Shown piece by piece: positions 1 through 8,055 of a stretch of 64,000 nucleotides of DNA (position 1 is the stretch's first letter; every line of letters begins with the position of its first letter). The notes under the pieces are model-generated. The model was not told the DNA's origin, searched no databases, and was given only the letters and a program-made list of their open reading frames with translations. The stretch is taken from NCBI RefSeq assembly GCF_000166195.2, contig NZ_CM001403.1:434001-498000 (forward strand). Direction: 5' to 3'. This stretch comes from Mucilaginibacter paludis DSM 18603. GTDB taxonomy: Bacteria > Bacteroidota > Bacteroidia > Sphingobacteriales > Sphingobacteriaceae. Both the position numbers and the translations under genes were made by a program.

Positions 1-2260
1 TTTTAGGTCTACCGGGCATTGCCATATATACACGCAGGGTATTTGCGGCACCGGCAAAAAAGTATTTAACCGTTATTTTATGGAACCCCTTTTGCAACAA
101 AACTTCTCCGCCATGCTCAAATGTGCTGTGTTTACCATCGTTATCAACAACCAGGTCATCATCAATCAGCACGGTTGAACCATCGGCAGAGATTGTTGAA
201 AACAGATATTTACCTTCATTATCTATACGTATATATCCATTATATATTACGCCGAAGTACCGGTTATTTTTCCGGAAAGCAGAAGTGCCAAAATTTTTGA
301 TGATACCTGTATCAACCAAACGGGCATCATCTAACTGATCTACACCGGTAAATTTCCCTGCGAACACTTTATATTTAAAACCGGCAGCAGTACCCGTAAA
401 ATTAACCGCAGGCAAGGGGGGCATATTATTCATGATGGTATGCGTAACGGCGCTACGCTTGCCGGAAGGCGCTATCACAATGGTTTTTAATTCGCGGCTG
501 GCGCTATCGGGAACCAGGATGTTCAACGGCGTTTTATATTCAAGGTCGGTTTCGCGCGGGGTATAACCGTCAATGGTATAGTATATTTTGGCACCGGCCA
601 CAGGGCTCTTCAGTTCAAATCTGAAGGTATTCCCCGTCATGATGGTGTCAACCACTCCGCTAGCGGTGGCTACGCGGTAATTTAGCCCGGCAGCATCTAT
701 TTTTGCCAAATGGACAGGCACCCGTGTTTCGGCAAAGTCGATGTAGTTTTTGTTGGCCAAAGGTGTCCATGCAATTTCTGCCAGGGCAAATAAGCGCGGC
801 AGCAACATATATTCTAACTTATACTCTGTGGCAATATATTCCGTCCATATATTAGCCTGTACACCGATGATGTATTTTTGATCTGAAGGATCCAACACTA
901 CCGGTACCGGGTTATAATTGTAAGTTTTTTGGAGCGAAAGGTAACCGCCGATGCTTAAAGGCTCCAGGTTTGATTTGCCTTGGGCGTGGTCAAAATACAA
1001 ATAGTTACCGGGCGTCATAATCACGTTATGGTGTTGCTGCGCAGCGGTAATACCGCCAGATTCGCCCGTCCAGCTCATCACCGTAGCATTAGGTGCCAGG
1101 CCGCCCTGTAATATCTCGTCCCAGCCGATAATGGTGCGCCCTTTGCTGTTTACAAATTTTTCTATCCGTTGGATAAAATAGCTTTGCAGCCCCTCTTCGT
1201 TTTTCAACTTCAATTTTTTGATCAGCTTTTGGCAAAATTTAGATTTCCGCCACGCATCTTTGGCAACCTCGTCGCCACCAACGTGAATCAGTTTGCTCGG
1301 AAATAAAGCCATCACCTCGGTGAGCACGTTTTCTAAAAACGTAAAAGTATACTCAGTCGGGCAATAAATATCAGGGAAACCGCCCCAGGTCTCTCCTACT
1401 TTGTAGGTACGGGTGGGCTCGCAGCTTAATTCCGGGTAAGCGGCAACGGCTGCTTCCGAGTGACCTGGCATATCAATTTCGGGTACTACGTTGATATATC
1501 TGTCGGCAGCATATTTAACCACCTCCCGAATCTGGTCCTGGGTATAAAATCCGCCGTAGGGCGTATTATCATATTGCAGCGGAAAATGATCATGGTAATT
1601 GCCTATCATCGTCCGGCTTCGCTGACTGCCAACCTGGGTTAAGCGCGGATATTTTTTGATCTCGATACGCCATCCCTGGTCATCAGTTAAATGCCAGTGA
1701 AAATTATTGAGTTTGTAAGCGGCCATCAGGTCGATATACTTTTTTACAAAATCGATGGAAAAGAAGTGCCTGGATACATCCAGGTGCAGGCCACGGTAGC
1801 CTAAGCGTGGGTAATCGTCAATCTCTACACAGGGCAATTTGGCTACTCCTGCCCTCTCGGTTGGCATTAATTGGATAAGCGTTTGTATCCCGTAAAAAAG
1901 CCCTGCGCCTTTACCGGCGATAGTAATATGATCGGGCGTGATGCTTAAATGATAGCCCCCCTCGGGAAGGTTTTCGGCACCAACCGAAGTTAGCTTAACT
2001 ACGTTTGTATTAACACTGTTATCTATAGTGCTGATTTTATGGTAACCCCAGTTATTGGTGAGGTATGAAGCCAAAAAAGTAACCGCTTTATTGGATGGGG
2101 TATCGGCCTGAATCGCCGTTTCCATACTTAACGAAAACGTACCGGTAGCTTTTTTGATGGATACCGGGGCAGGTATGATGTTCAAATTAGGATTAGCATC
2201 CTGAGCGGTGGCAATAACAGTGCTTGTAGTGAAAATGAGCAGTAGAAAATATTTAATCAT
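1..2260 (-). CDS. Beta-N-acetylhexosaminidase (GH20), C-terminus cut by window edge
   Basis: Exported glycoside hydrolase that would remove terminal N-acetylhexosamine from chitin- or glycan-derived oligosaccharides. Translating from the ATG at 2260 gives a signal peptide (about residues 1-22, ending TVIATAQ), a GH20 N-terminal domain, then the catalytic barrel. The barrel carries the family hallmark HVGGDE, with the Asp-Glu pair at residues 330-331 (codons near 1268-1273), plus WHLTDDQGWR and PEIDMPGHSEA. After the barrel come a small beta domain and, from about residue 620, a PA14-like region (FAGKFTGVDQL, then YFGVIYNGYIRI and STISADGSTVLIDDD). The frame is open to the window edge, so at least 753 residues are present and the end is missing. 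A C-terminal PA14 is common in Bacteroidota GH20 enzymes and suggests glycan binding. It stands alone, with about 140 bp to the trxB terminator. Confidence 0.93.
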   Translation of the reverse strand, partial: MIKYFLLLIFTTSTVIATAQDANPNLNIIPAPVSIKKATGTFSLSMETAIQADTPSNKAVTFLASYLTNNWGYHKISTIDNSVNTNVVKLTSVGAENLPEGGYHLSITPDHITIAGKGAGLFYGIQTLIQLMPTERAGVAKLPCVEIDDYPRLGYRGLHLDVSRHFFSIDFVKKYIDLMAAYKLNNFHWHLTDDQGWRIEIKKYPRLTQVGSQRSRTMIGNYHDHFPLQYDNTPYGGFYTQDQIREVVKYAADRYINVVPEIDMPGHSEAAVAAYPELSCEPTRTYKVGETWGGFPDIYCPTEYTFTFLENVLTEVMALFPSKLIHVGGDEVAKDAWRKSKFCQKLIKKLKLKNEEGLQSYFIQRIEKFVNSKGRTIIGWDEILQGGLAPNATVMSWTGESGGITAAQQHHNVIMTPGNYLYFDHAQGKSNLEPLSIGGYLSLQKTYNYNPVPVVLDPSDQKYIIGVQANIWTEYIATEYKLEYMLLPRLFALAEIAWTPLANKNYIDFAETRVPVHLAKIDAAGLNYRVATASGVVDTIMTGNTFRFELKSPVAGAKIYYTIDGYTPRETDLEYKTPLNILVPDSASRELKTIVIAPSGKRSAVTHTIMNNMPPLPAVNFTGTAAGFKYKVFAGKFTGVDQLDDARLVDTGIIKNFGTSAFRKNNRYFGVIYNGYIRIDNEGKYLFSTISADGSTVLIDDDLVVDNDGKHSTFEHGGEVLLQKGFHKITVKYFFAGAANTLRVYMAMPGRPK

Positions 2261-2398
2261 TGTAACCAATTAAGAGCAAAAACGTGAAGATAGCAGATTT
2301 TATAAACAAAAAGGGCTATTAGTTTATAAAATATTGCCAAAAGTGTCACACAAATGCAAATTTGGTAAAATGCTTAACAATTAAAAAGTTGAAATAGC

Positions 2399-2433
2399 AA
2401 AAAAAGTGGCAGAAGCATCAATGCTTCTGCCAC
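2399..2433 (-). terminator. Intrinsic terminator of trxB
   Basis: A perfect 13-bp stem (GTGGCAGAAGCAT and its complement, 2406-2418 and 2421-2433) with a 2-nt loop is followed on the minus strand by a T run (A run 2399-2405 on plus). It lies 50 bp past the trxB stop codon. Confidence 0.85.
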
Positions 2434-2482
2434 AATATTATATCAACTGCAGATCATCCGAAAAACGGATGAAAAGAAACAA

Positions 2483-3439
2483 TTATACGATGATCATGTG
2501 CTCTTTACCGGCCAGGTAGCGCTCGGCCTCAAGTGCTGCCATACATCCAGTTCCGGCAGCGGTGATAGCCTGGCGGAAAATATGGTCCTGGGCATCGCCG
2601 CAGGCAAAAACACCTTCTATATTGGTTTGAGTTGAATCGGGATGGGTGATGATATACCCGGTGGCATCCATATGGATCTGCCCCTTAAATATATCAGTAT
2701 TAGGATGGTGGCCTATGGCTACAAAAAAGCCAGTCACATCTAATGTCCGTTCTTCCTGTGTTACGTTATTCAGTACCCTTACACCGGTTACATTTTGCCC
2801 GTCGCCAACAATTTCCTGAGTTTCAACATTGTAAATAATTTCGATGTTGGGTGTATGCATTACGCGGTGAACCATGGCTTTTGAGGCACGGAACTCATCG
2901 CGCCTAACCAGCATATATACTTTGCGGCAAAGCTTAGCCAGGTAGGTAGCCTCTTCGGCAGCGGTATCGCCTGCGCCAACAATAGCCACATCTTGCCCAC
3001 GGAAAAAGAAACCATCGCAAACGGCACATGCAGAGACACCGAAGCCATTGTATTTTTGTTCGGAATCCAAACCCAGCCATTTAGCAGATGCACCAGTAGA
3101 AATAATTACGGTATCGGCCAAAATAGTTTTATTCTCGTCAACCACAACTTTATGTGGCAGCGCTGAAAAATCAACAGAACTTACATACCCAAAACGGATA
3201 TCGGTACCAAAACGCTCGGCCTGTAAACGGAATTGCTCCATCATTTCGGGCCCTGTAATGCCGTCGGGATAACCCGGAAAATTTTCCACTTCGGTAGTTT
3301 GTGTTAACTGGCCACCAGCCAGCATACCGGTGTACAAAACGGGTTTAAGATCGGCACGGGCCGCATAAATTGCAGCAGTATAACCGGCAGGGCCTGAGCC
3401 AATGATAAGGCATTTAACGTGTTCTTGTTCTTGAGACAT
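2483..3439 (-). CDS. trxB: Thioredoxin reductase
   Basis: Cytoplasmic FAD enzyme that passes electrons from NADPH to thioredoxin. The 318-residue length is typical. Visible motifs are the FAD dinucleotide fold GSGPAG (residues 14-19), the redox pair in CAVCDG (Cys138 and Cys141), the NADPH-binding GAGDTA (155-160) and the C-terminal FAD motif GDAQDHIFRQA. Order and spacing match low-molecular-weight bacterial TrxB. It is monocistronic, with its own promoter just upstream (3459-3489) and a strong terminator downstream. No thioredoxin gene is adjacent. Nothing is unusual about the protein. Confidence 0.97.
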   Translation of the reverse strand: MSQEQEHVKCLIIGSGPAGYTAAIYAARADLKPVLYTGMLAGGQLTQTTEVENFPGYPDGITGPEMMEQFRLQAERFGTDIRFGYVSSVDFSALPHKVVVDENKTILADTVIISTGASAKWLGLDSEQKYNGFGVSACAVCDGFFFRGQDVAIVGAGDTAAEEATYLAKLCRKVYMLVRRDEFRASKAMVHRVMHTPNIEIIYNVETQEIVGDGQNVTGVRVLNNVTQEERTLDVTGFFVAIGHHPNTDIFKGQIHMDATGYIITHPDSTQTNIEGVFACGDAQDHIFRQAITAAGTGCMAALEAERYLAGKEHMIIV

Positions 3440-3458
3440 TCTATTCTATATTGTTGTG

Positions 3459-3489
3459 CAAATTTAGTTTTTTTGCCGCATTGATTCAA
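3459..3489 (-). promoter_or_regulatory. Bacteroidota-type promoter of trxB
   Basis: On the minus strand a TTG (3489-3487), a 20-bp spacer and TAAATTTG (3466-3459) match the Bacteroidota -33/-7 consensus TTG-N19-21-TAnnTTTG. The predicted start lies about 12 nt before the trxB ATG. Confidence 0.7.
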
Positions 3490-3523
3490 TAGCTGATGGT
3501 CAGTAAAATGCCATTGTTTATGG

Positions 3524-3616
3524 AGGAGAAAGCAGGAGGCAAGAAGCGAGAAGCAGGAAGCAAATTGTGGGCGAGAGACAGGCGGCAGGATATAAGAAGC
3601 GAGAGGCAAGAATAGA
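3524..3616. repeat. Purine-rich degenerate repeat (family R6)
   Basis: The 229-bp gap before trxB holds repeated variants of GCAAGAAGCGAGAAGCAGGAAG. The complement, CTTCTTGCTTCTAACTTC, recurs near 29444-29478, 34178-34225, 41620-41708 and 59206-59290. There is no coding signal. Confidence 0.6.
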
Positions 3617-3668
3617 GGTAACGGGATGAAGAACAAGGTAGTTGCCGCGCGGTTATTGATTTGACCTG

Positions 3669-4061
3669 TTAACGCAAAACCGTCATCAACACGATAAACG
3701 AAATCATAATCAACACAAGGCCTGCGTAAAATGAGCCAGAACCATTTGGCTTATAAGCCCCTTCATCAACCAGCGTTCTTTCAGGATTTCCAGGATCGTA
3801 AACAACGTTAAGCAATTGGCCAACAGTATAATTATGCAAATCCGTTAAATTATACCTTATCAGTTTTTTTTGACAATCAGCCGTCTCAAAGCTAATTTCA
3901 GCTTCGTAACAATCGTCACCTTTATCATTAATTTGAAGAATAACACCTGTAACCTTTCTTCCCTTCCTGAATAAACGTTTCCTATCGCGGTGATGCAACA
4001 GTCCCGAGCAAACAAGGCCTATTCCGGCTATTAACAATACTATTACCGTTTGCAATGGCAT
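3669..4061 (-). CDS. DUF3592-like membrane protein
   Basis: A 130-residue protein with one hydrophobic helix at each end (about residues 4-22 and 110-128) and a soluble middle containing GVILQINDKGDDCYEAEISF and VVYDPGNPERTLVD. This layout and the Y-D-P-x-N-P motif match DUF3592-type proteins. The neighbour at 4102-4512 is a diverged paralogue in the same orientation 40 bp upstream, so the two probably form an operon created by tandem duplication. Function is unknown for the family. Confidence 0.7.
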   Translation of the reverse strand: MPLQTVIVLLIAGIGLVCSGLLHHRDRKRLFRKGRKVTGVILQINDKGDDCYEAEISFETADCQKKLIRYNLTDLHNYTVGQLLNVVYDPGNPERTLVDEGAYKPNGSGSFYAGLVLIMISFIVLMTVLR

Positions 4062-4101
4062 TTTAAATTACGACAGGCATTTCTAAAAACCCTGTGCATT
4101 T

Positions 4102-4512
4102 TTAACCTCTTAAACCCAAAATCAACAATCCTATCGAAACCAATATCAATACCGTGCCCACGCTTATAAACATGGGGCTTGTGGGTTTAGATCGCACATC
4201 ATCCACTAAAAATCGCCCTGGGTTAAGCGGATCATAGATCACCTTTACAGCTTCACCCTCTTTATAACTCCATTTATTTCCGCCAACGCCGTAGGTTTCG
4301 GTTACCCAGTCGTCGTCGGCAGTTAAAAACCTCACTACCGGGTAGTAAATGGTGCTACGGCTATACCCATTATTAATCACCTGGACAATTACCCCCTCGG
4401 CCCGGATTCCTGAGCGGAGCAGGCTTCTGCGTTCATTACGCTTCAGGATCCCTATCAGCAAAACACCAAAGCCGATAGCAAATAACACCAGTACTGTTTC
4501 AATCGATTCCAT
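4102..4512 (-). CDS. DUF3592-like membrane protein (paralogue)
   Basis: A 136-residue protein with the same plan as the 3669-4061 product: an N-terminal helix (about 6-23), a basic stretch, a middle domain with GVIVQVINNGYSRSTIYYPV and VIYDPLNPGRFLVDD, and a C-terminal helix (about 113-132). The two share the GVI-Q start of the soluble domain and the Y-D-P-x-N-P-x-R motif, so they are tandem paralogues. Upstream lies 900 bp of repeat-rich DNA. No function can be assigned. Confidence 0.7.
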   Translation of the reverse strand: MESIETVLVLFAIGFGVLLIGILKRNERRSLLRSGIRAEGVIVQVINNGYSRSTIYYPVVRFLTADDDWVTETYGVGGNKWSYKEGEAVKVIYDPLNPGRFLVDDVRSKPTSPMFISVGTVLILVSIGLLILGLRG

Positions 4513-4760
4513 CTTAGGTTTTGATTTAACGCCGGTATCGAACCTCCACTATAACCCGCAATACCGCTTTTAAATACGGCTTAAATTTAGTTATATTTCG
4601 TCAATTCCACCCGGTTACTTTATCAGTAATAAAGTATTAAATGGGAGGTCGAATTTCTCGTTGAAACATCCAAGCGGAAGTAAGTTAGCTTTGCTAAAAA
4701 CCATTAAATTACTGATTATCAAACAAAAATATCCACCAAGCGTAATTGCAAAAATTTCAA

Positions 4761-5150
4761 AACCGGCCAACCGGAAGAAAACAGGGATGACGTTTGCACC
4801 TTACAGATTACCAACCACAGATAGAAAATGTGCGCAAAGGCCAGACTGCACGCCGGGCCAGGTGTTGGCCTGTGGGCGGAAGGATCGGGCAGTCTTGACT
4901 TTATTCACCCGTTGTTTGTTTTTTTAAGGTGTTCATGAGCTCCCTACGGTCGGTTTTTGGTTCTTTTTGTGTCAAGACAAAATTGCGATAGCAATCATTC
5001 ACACCAAAAACAAACACCAGTGAATAACGAACAAAGCCCTTCCCGCGGCGTTTGAGCGGGCCGATGCTCTAAATTAAGAATACAGCATATTAGAGCAACA
5101 ATATACCTATTGACAATCAACAACTTATATAATCCAAATCATAAGCCGCA
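4761..5150 (+). repeat. R1 modular interspersed repeat, copy A (M1 middle module)
   Basis: It begins CCGGCCAACCGGAAGAAAACA, continues with an imperfect hairpin bounded by GACTGC and GCAGTC (about 4844-4893), then a middle module (M1) whose ends TTATTCAC.. and ..GTGAATAAC are inverted. It ends with the right module CCGCGGCGTTTGAGCGGGCC, AATTAAGAATAC and CAACAACTT. Related copies lie at 17787-18240, 39146-39518, 48991-49315 and 55464-55920, with partial copies elsewhere. Confidence 0.8.
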
Positions 5151-5174
5151 TTAAAAAACACATCGTGCAAGGCC

Positions 5175-5352
5175 ATGCCACACGTCCTTCGACTACTGAG
5201 CCTGACGAAGTATCAGGATGACCGCTTGCGCGCACAAAAAAAGGACGTGTTATACTGAGTAAGGATCCGGCCCTAAATTAAGAATACTGATTTTCGAAAA
5301 AACAAAATACACTAATAATCAACAACTTAAAAAACGTCATTATAAATATTAA
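5175..5352 (+). repeat. Partial R1 right end and a short inverted repeat
   Basis: CACGTCCTT and AAGGACGTG form an inverted pair (about 5179-5248) around TCAGGATGA-like sequence that resembles family R2. A second copy of the R1 right end (CTAAATTAAGAATACTGATT to AACGTCATTATAA) follows at 5272-5352. No gene is visible between 4513 and 5420. Confidence 0.6.
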
Positions 5353-5420
5353 ACCTTCTTTCTGTGGTATGAAATAACAAAGGAACGCCACTTGTAGCGG
5401 ACCATACCGAGCTTCATTCC

Positions 5421-7049
5421 TCAGGTCTGTATCACCCCCACATTAAAAACCCTTTCAATAGGTGCGTGGTTAGCAGCTTCTATACCCATAGATATTACTT
5501 TACGGGTATCAAGCGGATCAATCACCCCGTCAACCCAAAGGCGGGCGGCGGCATAATAAGGGGTGGTTTGGGAGTTATAACGATCTGTTGTTTCTTTAAG
5601 CAATTCGTCTTCCTGTTCCTGGGTAACCACTTCGCCTTTGGCTTTCATGGATGATGCCTGCATTTGCACTAAAGTTTTTGCCGCCTGCGAACCGCCCATC
5701 ACCGCTATTTTGGCCGATGGCCAGGCGTAGATCAATCGCGGATCATAAGCCTTACCACACATGGCATAATTACCTGCTCCGTAAGAGTTACCCACTACAA
5801 CGGTAATTTTCGGCACTACCGAATTGGCTACAGCGTTTACCATTTTAGCACCATCCTTAATAATACCGCCTTGTTCCGAGCGGCTGCCTACCATAAAGCC
5901 GGTAACATCCTGTAAAAACACTAATGGAATTTTCTTCTGGTTACAATTCATGATGAACCGGGTAGCTTTATCTGCCGAGTCGGAGTAGATCACGCCGCCA
6001 AACTGCATCTCCCCTTTTTTTGATTTCAATATGGTACGCTGGTTAGCTACAATACCAACCGCCCAGCCATCCACACGGGCCAGCCCGCAAATAATGGACC
6101 GACCGTACAAGGCCTTGTATTCTTCAAACTCAGATTGATCAACCAGCCTTTTAATTACCTCTAACATATCGTAAGGCTTATCGCGGTTTTCGGGCAAAAT
6201 ACCATAGATATCTTGTTCATCCAATAAAGGCGCCGAGGGTTTGATGCGGTCAAAACCCGCTTTGGGCGTATCGCCTGTCATGCTCATGATCTTACGGATA
6301 GAATCCAGGCAAGCCTGGTCATTAGGATGCTTATAATCGGTAACGCCCGATATTTCGCAGTGCGTGGTAGCGCCGCCTAAAGTTTCGTTATCCACCTCCT
6401 CGCCTATGGCAGATTTAACCAGGTATGATCCCGCCAGGAAAACCGAACCTGTGCCATCTACAATCATGGCCTCGTCGCTCATAATGGGCAGATAAGCCCC
6501 CCCTGCCACGCACGAACCCATAATGGCGGCTATCTGGATAATGCCATGACTGCTCATCCAGGCATTATTGCGGAAAATGCGCCCAAAGTGTTCTTTATCC
6601 GGAAAGATCTCGTCCTGCAAAGGCAGGTATACGCCGGCTGAATCAACCAAGTAAATAATAGGCAAACGGTTTTCCATCGCAATTTCTTGCGCGCGAAGAT
6701 TTTTTTTTGCCGTAATGGGGAACCAGGCCCCGGCCTTCACGGTAGCATCATTAGCCACAACAACACATGCCCTGCCGCTAACGTAACCAATACCGCATAC
6801 TACACCGCCCGACGGGCAGCCACCATGCTCGGCATACATGCCATCGGCGGTAAACGCGCCAACTTCAAGCCAGGGTTTATCTTTATCAATTAAATAGCTA
6901 ACCCGCTCACGCGCCAGCATTTTGCCTTTTTCCTTTTGTTTGGCAGCGGCTTTTTCGCCACCACCCTGGAATATTTTTTTGAGTTTGGTTTTAAGTTCAT
7001 AAACCAATTGCTTATTAATATCTTCGTTCTTGTTAAATTCCAGGTTCAT
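5421..7049 (-). CDS. Acyl-CoA carboxylase carboxyltransferase (beta) subunit, methylcrotonyl-CoA type
   Basis: Biotin-dependent carboxyltransferase subunit that moves CO2 from carboxybiotin to an acyl-CoA. At 542 residues it has the two crotonase-like halves of the family. The N-terminal half contains GGCPSGGVVCGIGYVSGR, LVDSAGVYLPLQDEIFPD, HFGRIF and MGSCVAGGAYLPIMSDE. The C-terminal half contains FLQDVTGFMVGS, GAKMVNAVANS and GNSYGAGNYAMCGKAYDPR. The order VDSAGVYLP, FPDKEHFGR, GSCVAGGAY is closer to methylcrotonyl-CoA carboxylase beta than to propionyl-CoA carboxylase, but substrate cannot be fixed from sequence. No biotin carboxylase or carrier gene is adjacent, so the alpha subunit must be encoded elsewhere. 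Confidence 0.88.
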   Translation of the reverse strand: MNLEFNKNEDINKQLVYELKTKLKKIFQGGGEKAAAKQKEKGKMLARERVSYLIDKDKPWLEVGAFTADGMYAEHGGCPSGGVVCGIGYVSGRACVVVANDATVKAGAWFPITAKKNLRAQEIAMENRLPIIYLVDSAGVYLPLQDEIFPDKEHFGRIFRNNAWMSSHGIIQIAAIMGSCVAGGAYLPIMSDEAMIVDGTGSVFLAGSYLVKSAIGEEVDNETLGGATTHCEISGVTDYKHPNDQACLDSIRKIMSMTGDTPKAGFDRIKPSAPLLDEQDIYGILPENRDKPYDMLEVIKRLVDQSEFEEYKALYGRSIICGLARVDGWAVGIVANQRTILKSKKGEMQFGGVIYSDSADKATRFIMNCNQKKIPLVFLQDVTGFMVGSRSEQGGIIKDGAKMVNAVANSVVPKITVVVGNSYGAGNYAMCGKAYDPRLIYAWPSAKIAVMGGSQAAKTLVQMQASSMKAKGEVVTQEQEDELLKETTDRYNSQTTPYYAAARLWVDGVIDPLDTRKVISMGIEAANHAPIERVFNVGVIQT

Positions 7050-7239
7050 AATTGGGGTCAGTAGGATAAAATATAAAATTGCGTAAAATTATTGAGTTAC
7101 TACAACCCCAATTTATCCTGCGTATTTGCACGGCTTTTCAATCACAAATGCCTTAAGTATTTCATTATTTACATCTTTTTAATAATTATAGTCGTATATT
7201 GATAAATTTATTGCCCTTTATTTGTTAAATTACTTACCG

Positions 7240-8055
7240 ATGCTACTGACACACTCCGATCCGATTAGAAAAAACAATGTAAATATTACGGGTAATTTAA
7301 ACTCGACATCAACATTAATCTTCGCCCATGGCTTCGGCACCGACCAAACTGCCTGGTTGCCCGTGATTGAAGCTTTTAAAAATGATCACCGAATAATCCT
7401 GTATGATAACGTTGGCGCCGGTAAAGCATTACCCGAAGCTTACAGCCCAAACAAATATAATAGCCTGCAAAGCTATGCTGATGACCTGACTAACATTTGC
7501 GAACGATTAAACATCAGCAACGCAATAATTGTAGCCCACTCCGTAAGCGCTATGATAGCCGTGCTTACGACCATCGGGTCGCCACAATTTTTCAAAAAAA
7601 TGATATTAATCGGCGCCTCTCCCTGCTATCGTAATGATCCCGGTTATACCGGCGGGTTTGAGCAAAAAGACCTTGACGATTTATACCGGGCCATGGATAC
7701 CAATTACTTTGCCTGGGTAAGCGGTTTTTCTTCCATGGCGATGGCTAACCCCGATCGCCCGGAGCTGGCTCAAAGTTTTGCCGACACCTTATCAGCCATC
7801 AGGCCGGATATTGCATTGGCAGTGGCTCGTGTAATTTTCCAATCGGATTGCAGGGAAAAGTTGCAAAAACTGGATAAAGAGACACTCCTGATCCAAACAA
7901 AAGAAGACATTGCCGTACCATTGCAGGTGGCCGAGTACCTGCACCGACATATTAGCAACAGCAAACTGATTATTGTGAATGCCAGTGGCCATTTTCCACA
8001 TATCAGCGCTTCGCAAGAAATAGTCAACGCTATCCAACATTTTTTAATTGAATAA
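7240..8055 (+). CDS. RsbQ-like alpha/beta hydrolase
   Basis: Alpha/beta-fold hydrolase resembling Bacillus RsbQ, which partners a PAS-containing signalling protein. Landmarks are HGFGTDQTAW, DNVGAGKA, the nucleophile elbow AHSVSA (Ser101 counting from ATG 7240), SPCYRNDPGYTGGFE, the acid in KEDIAVP and the base in SGHFPHIS. These correspond to the RsbQ Ser-Asp-His triad and its SPCY-NDP signature. ATG 7240 is preferred to the TTG at 7222 because RsbQ proteins begin close to this point. The stop overlaps the start of a PAS-containing hybrid kinase by 8 bp, so the pair is translationally coupled. I infer that the hydrolase makes or senses a small ligand controlling that kinase. Confidence 0.87.
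   Translation: MLLTHSDPIRKNNVNITGNLNSTSTLIFAHGFGTDQTAWLPVIEAFKNDHRIILYDNVGAGKALPEAYSPNKYNSLQSYADDLTNICERLNISNAIIVAHSVSAMIAVLTTIGSPQFFKKMILIGASPCYRNDPGYTGGFEQKDLDDLYRAMDTNYFAWVSGFSSMAMANPDRPELAQSFADTLSAIRPDIALAVARVIFQSDCREKLQKLDKETLLIQTKEDIAVPLQVAEYLHRHISNSKLIIVNASGHFPHISASQEIVNAIQHFLIE

Noticed and set aside
3304..3636. 110-codon open frame on the minus strand overlapping trxB
   Set aside because: It crosses the trxB promoter and an R6 tract in another frame, with no plausible product.
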